Origin: Planctomycetota bacterium
Lineage (GTDB): Bacteria > Planctomycetota > Planctomycetia > Pirellulales > S012-138
DNA: 7,850 nt
Assembly: GCA_026982835.1 (NCBI GenBank)
Contig: JALSGI010000910.1
Coordinates: 1 to 7,850, forward strand
Reading direction: 5' to 3'
Under the pieces are notes generated by a model that saw only the letters and a program-made list of their open reading frames with translations, was not told the DNA's origin and made no database searches. A program made the position numbers and the translations under genes. Positions 1 through 4,950 of this stretch are shown one piece after another. The stretch's first letter is position 1. Each line of letters starts with the position of its first letter.

Positions 1-358
1 GGTACTGCTGGGCCACGCGCTGGCTGACCTGGTCGAGCAGCTCCAGGGTCTCCTCCGGCCCCAGCTGCTCCTGAAGCACCGACAGCAACGCTGGCAGCAC
101 CCGGCGGAGATTGCTCTTGGACAGCAGGTCGATGGCCCGAGGTGTGGCCCGATACAGGTGACAAGGCCGCCCTCGCCGGGAAAGCCGCTGCGTGGTCCGC
201 TCCACCAGCCCGGCGGCCATCAGCTCGCTCAATTGCTCGGTGACGGCGGTGCGGGTCACGCCCGCCTCGGCCATCAGTTCGGCCACGGTGCGGGGCCGCC
301 GGCCCACCAACAATCGCAGTATCCGAAGTCCCGCTCCGCTGATGTCTTGGGATGCCAT
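1..358 (-). CDS. SufR-like winged-helix transcriptional regulator (C-terminus cut by window edge)
   Basis: 119 codons are visible, starting at the ATG at 358-356; an in-frame TGA lies two codons upstream, so the start cannot be earlier. Residues about 10-72 form a winged helix: a helix around ILRLLVGR (13-20), the HTH at TVAELMAEAGVTRTAVTEQLSEL (24-46, listed here as positions with key residues V25, L28, V34, V39, L43), and a wing with RRGRP (61-65) followed by HLYRAT. The 'GRP..vY.lT' wing and the following helical segment containing LG-E..L.LL (99-108) match the ArsR/DeoR-like group that includes SufR, the iron-sulfur assembly repressor. The cysteine-bearing C-terminal region that would decide Fe-S binding lies off the window. 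Target genes, possibly suf, would be downstream to the left; this is inference. It reads in the same direction as hisG, which ends 119 bases upstream. It could instead be a MarR/ArsR-type regulator with another ligand. Confidence 0.75.
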   Translation of the reverse strand, partial: MASQDISGAGLRILRLLVGRRPRTVAELMAEAGVTRTAVTEQLSELMAAGLVERTTQRLSRRGRPCHLYRATPRAIDLLSKSNLRRVLPALLSVLQEQLGPEETLELLDQVSQRVAQQY

Positions 359-390
359 AGCTCACCAACCGCTGGAAGTGGCGACGAGGA

Positions 391-412
391 TTCCTGGAAC
401 CATTTCATTATA
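391..412 (-). promoter_or_regulatory. Candidate promoter -10 and overlapping palindromic operator of the regulator gene
   Basis: Reading leftward, a perfect TATAAT occurs at 412-407, in an A/T-rich island that stands out from the GC-rich surroundings. Its predicted transcription start, about 7 bases downstream near position 400, abuts a perfect 9-bp palindrome TTCCTGGAA at 391-399. That places a possible dimer-binding site on the start point, 32 bases before the ATG at 358. No good -35 hexamer is visible at the right distance (around 430-435 reads TGGGAA). Autoregulation by the winged-helix protein is inference. Confidence 0.4.
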
Positions 413-445
413 AATCACACCGGGCAGGTTCCCAAACCGACCCCC

Positions 446-475
446 GCCGCGGGTGCGGGGAGAATCGCCCGCGGC
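446..475 (-). terminator. Hairpin just after hisG, possible weak terminator
   Basis: An exact 8-bp inverted repeat, GCCGCGGG at 446-453 and CCCGCGGC at 468-475, with a 14-base loop, begins one base past the hisG stop codon (477-479). There is no T-run downstream on the minus strand, so it is not a classical intrinsic terminator. It may pause transcription or protect the mRNA 3' end. Confidence 0.3.
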
Positions 476-476
476 A

Positions 477-1331
477 CTACAAGCGGCAGTTGACGATCTG
501 GGTCTCCAGGATGGCCGTGGCCCCAAGCTGCTCCAGCTCCTCCATGATGCGGATCACCTCGCTGCGGCGGACCATCACCCGCACCGCGCACCAGGCCGCG
601 TCCTCCAACGCGCTGACCGTGGGAGAGTGGAACCCCGGGGTGATCTTCTCGGCCTGCGGCAGCTTCTCCCGCGGGATGTTGTACTCCAGCAGCGAGTAGC
701 TGCGGGCAATGACCACCCCTTGCAGCCGCCGGGCGATCCGGGCGGCCAGCTCCGGGTGGGGCGTGCGGCGGTTCTGGATCAACACCGTCTGGTACTGCCC
801 CAGCTCCTCCAGCACCCGCAGCCGGTTGGCCGCCAGCGTGGAGCCGGTCTCCACCAGGTCCACCACCGCCTCGGCCACGCCCAGGGTGATCATCACCTCC
901 ACCGAACCGGACAGGGGGACCAGATGCACCTCCAGGCGGTGCTGCTGGAAAAATCGGGCCGTCAGCTGCGGAAAGCTGGTGGCCACGCGGGCGCCTTGGA
1001 GCTGGGCCACGTCCCTGACCGGGCCATCTTCCGGCACGCACAAGGCCAGGCGGCACTGGCCCACCCCCAGCTCCAGCACCGTCTCCACCTCCGCCTGGCT
1101 TTCGGCCACCAGGTCGCTGCCGGTGATGCCCTGGTCGATGGCCCCTTCGGCACAAAGCACCGGAATGTCGTCGGTGCGGAGGAAGGTGATCTCCACGGGC
1201 ATTTCCTTGCAGCGGGCAAACAGGCTCCGCTCCTGGCGGCGGAAGCTCAGCCCGGCCTCCTTGAGCAGCTCGGCCGAAAGCTCGGCCAGGCGGCCCTTGC
1301 TGGGCACTCCAATCCGCAGCGGCGTGCTCAT
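477..1331 (-). CDS. hisG: ATP phosphoribosyltransferase (HisG, long form)
   Basis: This enzyme catalyses the first and committed step of histidine biosynthesis, joining ATP and PRPP to give N1-(5-phosphoribosyl)-ATP in the cytoplasm. The 284-residue protein has the expected N-terminal PSKGRL (10-15), the GITGSDLV segment (68-75) and the PRPP-binding stretch at 151-166 with key residues E154, D158, T162, G163 and T165. The last 80 residues, from about 205, include TPGFHSPTVS (231-240) and the terminal LGATAILETQI (269-279). These mark the regulatory ACT-like domain, so it is the long, hexameric type that is usually feedback-inhibited by histidine and needs no HisZ. The ATG at 1331-1329 is chosen because the family's N-terminal strand begins right after it; the longer reading is low-complexity proline/arginine sequence. 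It starts 43 bases after the hisE stop, so the two are probably one transcript. No strong Shine-Dalgarno is visible. Confidence 0.96.
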   Translation of the reverse strand: MSTPLRIGVPSKGRLAELSAELLKEAGLSFRRQERSLFARCKEMPVEITFLRTDDIPVLCAEGAIDQGITGSDLVAESQAEVETVLELGVGQCRLALCVPEDGPVRDVAQLQGARVATSFPQLTARFFQQHRLEVHLVPLSGSVEVMITLGVAEAVVDLVETGSTLAANRLRVLEELGQYQTVLIQNRRTPHPELAARIARRLQGVVIARSYSLLEYNIPREKLPQAEKITPGFHSPTVSALEDAAWCAVRVMVRRSEVIRIMEELEQLGATAILETQIVNCRL

Positions 1332-1374
1332 CGCCGGTAGGCTCTTGCTCCGGGGGTCGAAGACCAAAGGGAAA

Positions 1375-1731
1375 CTACGCCTGCGGGGGCTTGCTGGCCC
1401 GGGCGGCCTTCTCCTCCAGCCCCGAGGTGCCAAACCGCCGCTCCAGCTCCGCCTCCACCTGCTGCCAGCTCACCCCGGCCCACACCAGCAACACCAGCAG
1501 ATGGTACATCACATCGGCCGCTTCGTGGACCGTGTGCGCCGGATCGGCCTGGGGCGTGCCGTGCCGGGAGGCGGCCTGCAGCACTTCCTGGCACTCCTCG
1601 CGCAGCTTGGCCCCAATCCGCTCCACCCCCCCGGCCAGCAGTTGGCAGGTGTAGGAATTGGGGCTGGGTTGTTCTCTGCGCTGCCGCAACACGGCGTGCA
1701 GCCGGTGGAGGATGTCGTGGGCTTGGCTCAC
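1375..1731 (-). CDS. hisE: Phosphoribosyl-ATP pyrophosphatase (HisE)
   Basis: HisE performs step 2 of histidine biosynthesis, hydrolysing phosphoribosyl-ATP (the HisG product) to phosphoribosyl-AMP and pyrophosphate. The all-alpha MazG-like fold is indicated by NSYTCQLLAGG (25-35), then KLREECQEVLQAA (42-54) and HEAADVMYHLLVLL (69-82); the acidic residues E45, E46, E49, E70 and D73 fit the Mg-binding EExxE...ExxD pattern. I place the start at GTG 1731-1729, giving 118 residues, because AGGAG (1745-1741) sits 9 bases upstream and the family alignment begins there; no in-frame ATG exists upstream, only a distant TTG. HisE is a stand-alone protein here rather than fused to HisI. It lies first in the hisE-hisG pair and diverges from miaA. 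The C-terminal tail (EKAARASKPPQA) extends beyond the usual core. Confidence 0.93.
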   Translation of the reverse strand: MSQAHDILHRLHAVLRQRREQPSPNSYTCQLLAGGVERIGAKLREECQEVLQAASRHGTPQADPAHTVHEAADVMYHLLVLLVWAGVSWQQVEAELERRFGTSGLEEKAARASKPPQA

Positions 1732-1949
1732 GTCCGTTGGCTCCTGGGATTTTTGCTCTTGGGGGCGAGAAAACAGGCTCCGCACTCCTCCCACGGAAAA
1801 CGGGCTTCTCCGGCACTTGGGCAAGCCTCCTGCGCAGGCCGGCAAAGGGACCGCTTCGGCGATTCAATCTATTTGGTTGACCCGGACGCGCAAACCCAAA
1901 TGATGAATGCAGCCGAGGATTTCCCCTTTTTGCAAGCCGACCCAAGTCC
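1732..1949. promoter_or_regulatory. Divergent hisE / miaA intergenic region
   Basis: 218 bases separate the two divergent genes, so promoters for both should lie here. On the plus strand, TTGACC (1877-1882) is a reasonable -35 for miaA, but the following -10 position (about 1900-1906) reads ATGATGA and is poor. On the minus strand AATCTA at 1866-1871 (TAGATT read leftward) is a weak -10 for hisE. A 10-bp perfect palindrome CCTGCGCAGG sits at 1829-1838. No riboswitch or attenuator-like histidine leader peptide was recognised. Confidence 0.35.
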
Positions 1950-2921
1950 ATGTCCTCTGCCGTGGAACCCTCCCCTGCCCCGACGTGGGTACAGGGATGC
2001 TGGATTTTGAGCGGGCCGACCGCCTCGGGCAAGACCGAGGTGGGAGTGGCCCTGGCGTGCCTGCTGGGGGCGGACATCGTCTCCTTGGACTCCATGGCCC
2101 TGTACCGCCGCCTGGACATCGGCACGGCCAAGCCCTCGGCCCAGCAACGCCGCCTGGTGCCGCACCACCTGCTGGATGTGCTGGAGCCGCACCAGGAAGC
2201 CAGCGTGGCCTGGTACTTGCAACAGGCCGAGCAGGCCGTGGCCGCCATTCGCCGCCGAGGGCGCGTGCCGCTTTTCGTGGGCGGCACCCCGTTGTACCTG
2301 GTGGCCTTGCTGCGAGGGCTTTCCACCGGCCCGCCCCCCGACCCCCAACTGCGCCGCCGCTTGCACCAGCAGGCCCAGCAGCAAGGCCCCCAGGCCCTGC
2401 ACGCCCAACTGGCCCAGGTCGATCCCCACGCCGCCGCCCGGCTGCACCCCAACGACCTGCGGCGCGTGATCCGGGCCTTGGAGTTCTACCACCGCACCGG
2501 CCGCCCCATCAGCCAGGTGCAGCAGCACTTCCACCGGCCGCGGGCCCCGGGCCGGGTGCACGCCTTCGTGCTCCAGTGGCCCCGGCAGGTGCTCTACCGC
2601 CGCATCGACCAGCGGGTGCTCCAGATGCTTGGCCGCGGCTGGGTGGAGGAGGTGCGCGGTCTGCTGGAACAAAACGCCCTGGGGCCCACGGCCCGTCAGG
2701 CGGTGGGCTACCGGGAAATCATCCAGCACCTGGAAGGCCACCTGGACTATGAGGAAATGGTCCGCCGCATCCAGCAGCGCACCCGGCGCTACGCCAAACA
2801 CCAGCTCACCTGGTTCCGGCGGCTACAAGAGTGCATCGGCGTGCCCGTGGCCGAGCACGACTCCCCCCAGCAGCTAGCCCAGCGCATCCTCCACCTGGCC
2901 CAGAACAAGCCCTCCGGCTAA
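1950..2921 (+). CDS. miaA: tRNA dimethylallyltransferase (MiaA)
   Basis: MiaA transfers a dimethylallyl group from DMAPP to N6 of A37 in tRNAs reading UNN codons, making i6A, the precursor of ms2i6A. The 323-residue protein has the P-loop GPTASGKT (22-29), the DSM motif with D47, followed by DIGTAKP (56-62), the GGTPLY segment (111-116), NDLRRVIRALE (168-178) and the C-terminal RRYAKHQLTWFRR (279-291), all in the normal order. The ATG at 1950 leaves about 12 more residues before the P-loop than usual, and there is no clear Shine-Dalgarno; GTG 1962 is an alternative start. In the second substrate-binding motif GGTPLY replaces the more common GGTMLY, a mild change. It is the first plus-strand gene after the divergent hisE promoter region and is followed directly by a 455-base non-coding stretch with hairpin repeats, which may help end or stabilise its mRNA. 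Confidence 0.96.
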   Translation: MSSAVEPSPAPTWVQGCWILSGPTASGKTEVGVALACLLGADIVSLDSMALYRRLDIGTAKPSAQQRRLVPHHLLDVLEPHQEASVAWYLQQAEQAVAAIRRRGRVPLFVGGTPLYLVALLRGLSTGPPPDPQLRRRLHQQAQQQGPQALHAQLAQVDPHAAARLHPNDLRRVIRALEFYHRTGRPISQVQQHFHRPRAPGRVHAFVLQWPRQVLYRRIDQRVLQMLGRGWVEEVRGLLEQNALGPTARQAVGYREIIQHLEGHLDYEEMVRRIQQRTRRYAKHQLTWFRRLQECIGVPVAEHDSPQQLAQRILHLAQNKPSG

Positions 2922-2993
2922 ACAAAACCTTGCCACAGGAAGAGCGTCGGGACTCGGAAAATCCAACCCATGGCGCTCTACCACCAACCGCCG

Positions 2994-3009
2994 TGGAGGC
3001 TTGGAGGCT
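2994..3009 (+). repeat. Tandem octamer TGGAGGCT x2 leading into array A
   Basis: Two exact copies of TGGAGGCT (2994-3001, 3002-3009) abut, in phase, the TGGCGAGCC head of the first hairpin of array A. The same arrangement, with more units, starts array B at 3764, so the octamers seem to be part of the repeat element. Confidence 0.7.
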
Positions 3010-3126
3010 TGGCGAGCCGCGGGCGTAAGCCCGCGGTTGTCTTGCCGCTGACGCTGGTTCTTGCAGCCGCGAGCCGTGGGCGTAAGCCCACGGAGAGCAC
3101 GGCAATCATGCGCCGCTTTCTTATTC

Positions 3127-3238
3127 TCTCCGGGAGCTTACGCTCCCGGCTCGCCGTGATCTGTTTTTTTGCACCGGAGCGGAAGCTCCCAGTGGCTGGC
3201 GGCCCTGCCGTCTCCGGGAGCTTACGCTCCCGGCTCGC
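3127..3238 (-). repeat. Exact 28-bp direct duplication of one hairpin (A3 and A5)
   Basis: Positions 3127-3154 and 3211-3238 are identical over 28 bases and lie 84 bases apart in the same orientation, with unrelated sequence on the outer flanks. Between them sits a second-type hairpin (3176-3189). Identity contrasts with the divergence among the other copies, indicating a recent duplication or gene conversion. Confidence 0.85.
3169..3189 (+). repeat. Second-type hairpin repeat, copy 1 (GGAGC/GCTCC)
   Basis: TTGCACCGGAGC followed by loop GGAA (3181-3184) and GCTCC forms a 5-bp stem (3176-3180 with 3185-3189). A related copy is at 3954-3974 (TTGCGCCGGAGC, loop TGCC, GCTCC). It lacks the GGCGAGCC head, so it is a separate type, one copy in each array. 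Confidence 0.6.
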
Positions 3239-3308
3239 TATGTGAAGCCGGCGGCTCGCCGAATCTTCATACTTCGCAAAACAACCGGCGGCACGCTATC
3301 ATGCAAAG

Positions 3309-3333
3309 CCCGGCGGTCGCCCGCACCGCCGGG
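3309..3333 (+). promoter_or_regulatory. Leader hairpin upstream of crcB
   Basis: CCCGGCGGT (3309-3317) pairs perfectly with ACCGCCGGG (3325-3333) across a 7-base loop, forming a strong 9-bp stem 43 bases before the chosen crcB start. It does not match the repeat family (no GGCGAGCC head, longer loop) nor the conserved fluoride riboswitch core. It could be a terminator without a T-run or a structured 5' UTR. Confidence 0.4.
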
Positions 3334-3376
3334 ACAAAACAAACTGGCTCCTCTTCCTGCAAAGCGAAAACCAATC

Positions 3377-3754
3377 GTGTGGCGCCACTGGCTTTGGATC
3401 GCGTTGGCCGGAGCCTTGGGCACATTGTGCCGCTACTGGCTCTCCGGCTGGGTAAGCCGCCAGGGGGAAGGCTCCTTCCCCTGGGGGACGTTGGCCGTGA
3501 ACGTGCTGGGGTGTTTTTTGTTCGGGCTGGTCTGGGCGCTGGCCGAAGACCGCTACTTGATCTCCGGCCAGACGCGCTTTGTCGTACTCACCGGCTTCAT
3601 GGGCGCGCTGACCACCTTCTCCACATTCGGCTTTGAAACCCAGACGCTGGTGCAAAACGGCCAGTGGCCTCAGGCTCTGGGCAACGTGGCGGCCAACAAC
3701 CTGTTGGGCCTGCTGGCCGTGTGGCTGGGATTGACCACGGCCCGGCTGCTGTAA
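3377..3754 (+). CDS. crcB: Fluoride ion channel CrcB/Fluc
   Basis: Fluc proteins are small inner-membrane antiparallel dimers that export fluoride. Starting at GTG 3377 gives 125 residues, the family's normal size. Visible signatures are AGALGTLCRY (11-20) with the conserved R19, GTLAVNVLG (37-45) with pore-lining N42, and GFMGALTTFSTFGFE (73-87), containing the phenylalanine-box residues F81 and F84 and the central Na-site break at TTFSTF. Four hydrophobic segments are apparent (about 5-26, 36-56, 66-88, 100-123). An in-frame GTG at 3242 would add 45 residues, but these run through a perfect hairpin and are basic and proline-rich, with no membrane character, so I prefer 3377; no Shine-Dalgarno supports either. 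Hairpin arrays lie on both sides. Its usual partner, a DUF190 gene, follows at 4267. Confidence 0.93.
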   Translation: MWRHWLWIALAGALGTLCRYWLSGWVSRQGEGSFPWGTLAVNVLGCFLFGLVWALAEDRYLISGQTRFVVLTGFMGALTTFSTFGFETQTLVQNGQWPQALGNVAANNLLGLLAVWLGLTTARLL

Positions 3755-3763
3755 CGAGGCACT

Positions 3764-3802
3764 TGGAGAGTGGAGGCCTGGAGGCTTGGGGGCGTGGGGG
3801 CT
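3764..3802 (+). repeat. Tandem octamers (TGGRGGCK) leading into array B
   Basis: Successive units read TGGAGAG (one base short, 3764-3770), TGGAGGCC, TGGAGGCT, TGGGGGCG and TGGGGGCT (3795-3802), then run in phase into TGGCGAGCC at 3803, the head of hairpin B1. The same octamer occurs twice before array A. The arrangement starts 9 bases after the crcB stop codon. Confidence 0.7.
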
Positions 3803-3803
3803 T

Positions 3804-4150
3804 GGCGAGCCGCCAGCTTCAGCTGGCGGAGAACAGCGAGCCGCGCACCGTGAGCCGACGAAACACAGCAAGCCGGAAGCGTAAGCTCCCGGAGGAGCCC
3901 CGCACGTCAGTGCGGGGAGAGACAGCATCAGCTTGCGGCGTGCGCCATGCGCCTTGCGCCGGAGCTGCCGCTCCAGAGCCAGAACAAGCGCCGGTTCTTG
4001 CAACCGGCGAGCCGCCGGTGTGAGCCGGCGGAGAACGGCGAGCCGCCAGCTTCTTAGCTGGCGGAGGAGAATAACCATACGCGCTTATTTAGCTCTCCCC
4101 GGGCTAAAGCCCGGGGCTCGCCAACCGCGTGCTGACGCACGCGGCTCGCC
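3804..4150. repeat. Hairpin repeat array B (REP-like), downstream of crcB
   Basis: Plus copies: B1 CCGCCAGC/GCTGGCGG, loop TTCA (3810-3829); B2 decayed, loop GTGA (3838-3860); B3 CCGGAAGC/GCTCCCGG, loop GTAA, one mismatch (3873-3892); B4 CCCCGCAC/GTGCGGGG, loop GTCA (3898-3917); B6 CCGCCGGT/GCCGGCGG, loop GTGA with one G-T pair (4012-4031); B7 CCGCCAGC/GCTGGCGG with a 6-base loop TTCTTA (4043-4064). Minus copies: B8 CCCCGGGC/GCCCGGGG (4097-4116), loop TTTA read leftward; B9 CCGCGTGC/GCACGCGG (4125-4144), loop GTCA read leftward. Most have the GGCGAGCC head and many end GGAGA. Stems differ in sequence but stay paired, and the tetraloops fit KTNA. Plus copies come first and minus copies last, as in array A. 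Confidence 0.88.
3941..3974 (+). repeat. Heptamer run and second-type hairpin, copy 2
   Basis: Three tandem heptamers TGCGCCA, TGCGCCT, TGCGCCG (3941-3961) run into GGAGC (3961-3965), loop TGCC, GCTCC (3970-3974). The final part, TTGCGCCGGAGC, resembles the copy at 3169-3189. Confidence 0.55.
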
Positions 4151-4266
4151 GGACAAAAATCAACTCTTTTGATCTGGAAACGCTCCGTCTTGTGCTAGCA
4201 CGCTAAACACGTACTCCGTCGGCGGAGAGCCGCAAGCCCGCCGCCAATACCAACGAGGACTCCACC
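4151..4266 (+). promoter_or_regulatory. Leader of the DUF190 gene with palindrome and Shine-Dalgarno
   Basis: The segment is less GC-rich at its left end. TTGATC at 4169-4174 could be a -35, but no convincing -10 follows. GTGCTAGCAC (4192-4201) is a perfect 10-bp palindrome and might be an operator. GAGGA at 4255-4259 sits 7 bases before the ATG at 4267 and supports that start. Confidence 0.4.
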
Positions 4267-4617
4267 ATGAAACTCCAGGCCGAGGCGCTGCTGCTACGCA
4301 TCTTCGTGGGCGAAAGCGACCAATACCAAGGACGGCCGCTCTACGAGGCGATCGTCCATCAGGCCCGAGCCGCCGGATTGGCCGGGGCGACCGTGCTGCG
4401 GGGCACACTGGGCTACGGAGCCCACAGCCGCATCCACACGGCCAAGATTCTGCGTCTCTCGGAAGATCTGCCGATGGTCATCGAGATTGTGGATCGGGAA
4501 GAGCGAATACGAGAGTTCCTGCCGATTCTGGACCAGATGATCCCCGAGGGGCTCATCACCCTGGAAAAAGTGCAGGTGATCGCCTACCGGCCCGGCGACG
4601 CATCCCCCCAAAAGTAG
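4267..4617 (+). CDS. DUF190 family PII-like protein
   Basis: The 116-residue protein matches the DUF190/UPF0166 family, which adopts a PII-like ferredoxin fold and usually forms trimers. Recognisable features are LLLRIFVGESDQYQGRPLYE (8-27), then LRGTLGYGAHSRIH (44-57) with the conserved GYG turn, the strand LPMVIEIVD and the C-terminal ITLEKVQVIAYR. The ATG at 4267 is supported by GAGGA 7 bases upstream and by the family N-terminus. DUF190 genes are often found beside crcB, and sometimes fused to it, so a role in fluoride handling or in regulating the channel is plausible but unproven. Ligand binding has been proposed for PII-like proteins; no ligand can be read from this sequence. Here the gene is separated from crcB by 512 bases of repeats, so it may have its own promoter. 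Confidence 0.88.
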   Translation: MKLQAEALLLRIFVGESDQYQGRPLYEAIVHQARAAGLAGATVLRGTLGYGAHSRIHTAKILRLSEDLPMVIEIVDREERIREFLPILDQMIPEGLITLEKVQVIAYRPGDASPQK

Positions 4618-4950
4618 AGTTTTTGCTCTCCTGTCCACAATTTGGCTTATCTTTCCCCGAGGACGCTGATACTATGAGATGCTGCCGTTCCTTGATTGTC
4701 AGGGCCGCAGATTCTTGACAGCCCGTTGAAAGTTGAAAAACGCGCGAGGTCACGGCCAAGCCGCATTTTTCAGGACTTACGACAATCTCCGAAACCGTTT
4801 CGGCTTGACGGAGACTTTTTCGACAGGCTGTTGAGCAGGGGAATCCGCAGTTCCGGACAACCTGGCGAGGAGAGCGACACCGGGCCAGCCCAGGGGTGTA
4901 ATGAACGGGGAGAACAAGGGAAGGCGTCCACTCTCGAAGGCACGCGCACC
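4618..4950. other. Non-coding gap with possible mobile-element remnant
   Basis: 333 bases lacking a credible gene; an open frame through it begins with TTG and has no recognisable domain. It is A/T-richer than the flanking genes (for example 4618-4660 and 4730-4830), suggesting foreign or unconstrained DNA. It contains the inverted-repeat element at 4714-4835. No clear terminator follows the DUF190 gene; AGAG-TTTTTG-CTCT at 4616-4629 is a 4-bp stem only. A weak GAAGG (4936-4940) lies 10 bases before the next gene's ATG. Confidence 0.55.
4714..4835. mobile_element. 122-bp element with imperfect terminal inverted repeats (MITE-like remnant)
   Basis: CTTGACAGCCCGTTGAAA (4714-4731) and, on the opposite strand, CTCAACAGCCTGTCGAAA (4835-4818) match at 14 of 18 positions, and all four differences are transitions. 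Near the right end is a perfect 15-base palindrome CCGAAACCGTTTCGG (4789-4803). There is no room for a transposase and no evident target-site duplication, so it could be a decayed insertion-sequence end pair, a MITE, or chance similarity. Confidence 0.4.

Larger units (their letters stand above)
3011..3260. repeat. Hairpin repeat array A (REP-like), upstream of crcB
   Basis: Copies share GGCGAGCC plus an 8-bp stem and a 4-base loop. Plus orientation: A1 stem CCGCGGGC/GCCCGCGG (3017-3024, 3029-3036), loop GTAA; A2 stem CCGTGGGC/GCCCACGG (3074-3081, 3086-3093), loop GTAA. Minus orientation: A3 (stem 3130-3137 with 3142-3149) and A5 (3214-3221 with 3226-3233), both loop GTAA when read leftward. 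A truncated minus copy at 3243-3260 keeps only the head and first arm and abuts A5. A2 and A1 differ at one stem pair on both sides (C-G to T-A), that is, by a compensatory change. Read as RNA in the GGCGAGCC orientation, the GUAA loop is a GNRA tetraloop closed by C-G. Role unknown: REP/BIME-like mobile hairpin, mRNA 3' protection or termination are possible. Confidence 0.88.
2922..3376. other. Non-coding gap between miaA and crcB
   Basis: 455 bases without a credible gene. The first 70 bases show no recognisable signal. From 2994 it contains repeat array A, ending near 3260, then a crcB leader with a 9-bp hairpin. Reading frames crossing it have repetitive peptides such as ASRGRKPT and GSLRSRLA, which are translations of the hairpin repeats and not real proteins. 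A run of seven T at 3164-3170 lies 14 bases past a hairpin stem, too far for a standard intrinsic terminator. I see no match to the fluoride (crcB-motif) riboswitch core. Confidence 0.7.
3755..4266. other. Non-coding gap between crcB and the DUF190 gene
   Basis: 512 bases with no credible gene. It holds tandem octamers (3764-3802), repeat array B (3804-4150), a heptamer run inside the array (3941-3961), and a 116-base leader with a palindrome before the DUF190 gene. The reading frames crossing it are translations of repeats. At 4221-4242 a fragmentary GGCGG...CCGCC pairing may be a further decayed copy. Confidence 0.7.

Noticed and set aside
415..1155. Long antisense and out-of-frame open frames over hisG, miaA and menC
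   Set aside because: GC-rich coding bias keeps other frames open; their products are low-complexity G/A/P/R-rich and match no family.
3130..3170. Intrinsic terminator formed by hairpin A3 and the T7 run
   Set aside because: The T-run starts 14 bases after the stem, too far for a standard Rho-independent terminator.
2970..3245. Open frame with ASRGRKP and GSLRSRL peptides
   Set aside because: The peptides are direct translations of the hairpin repeats in alternating orientation; no domain, no ribosome site.
3242..3376. N-terminal extension of CrcB from GTG 3242
   Set aside because: It would make the protein 170 residues, far above family size, begins inside a truncated hairpin repeat and runs through a perfect 9-bp hairpin.
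3261..3376. Fluoride riboswitch upstream of crcB
   Set aside because: The conserved core and pseudoknot sequence of the crcB motif could not be found in the leader.
3011..4150. CRISPR array
   Set aside because: Repeat units are short, vary in stem sequence, occur in both orientations and at irregular spacing, and no cas genes are present.
4696..4950. Longer version of the RHH protein starting at TTG 4696
   Set aside because: The added 85 residues have no domain, run through the inverted-repeat element, and the family's N-terminus fits ATG 4951.
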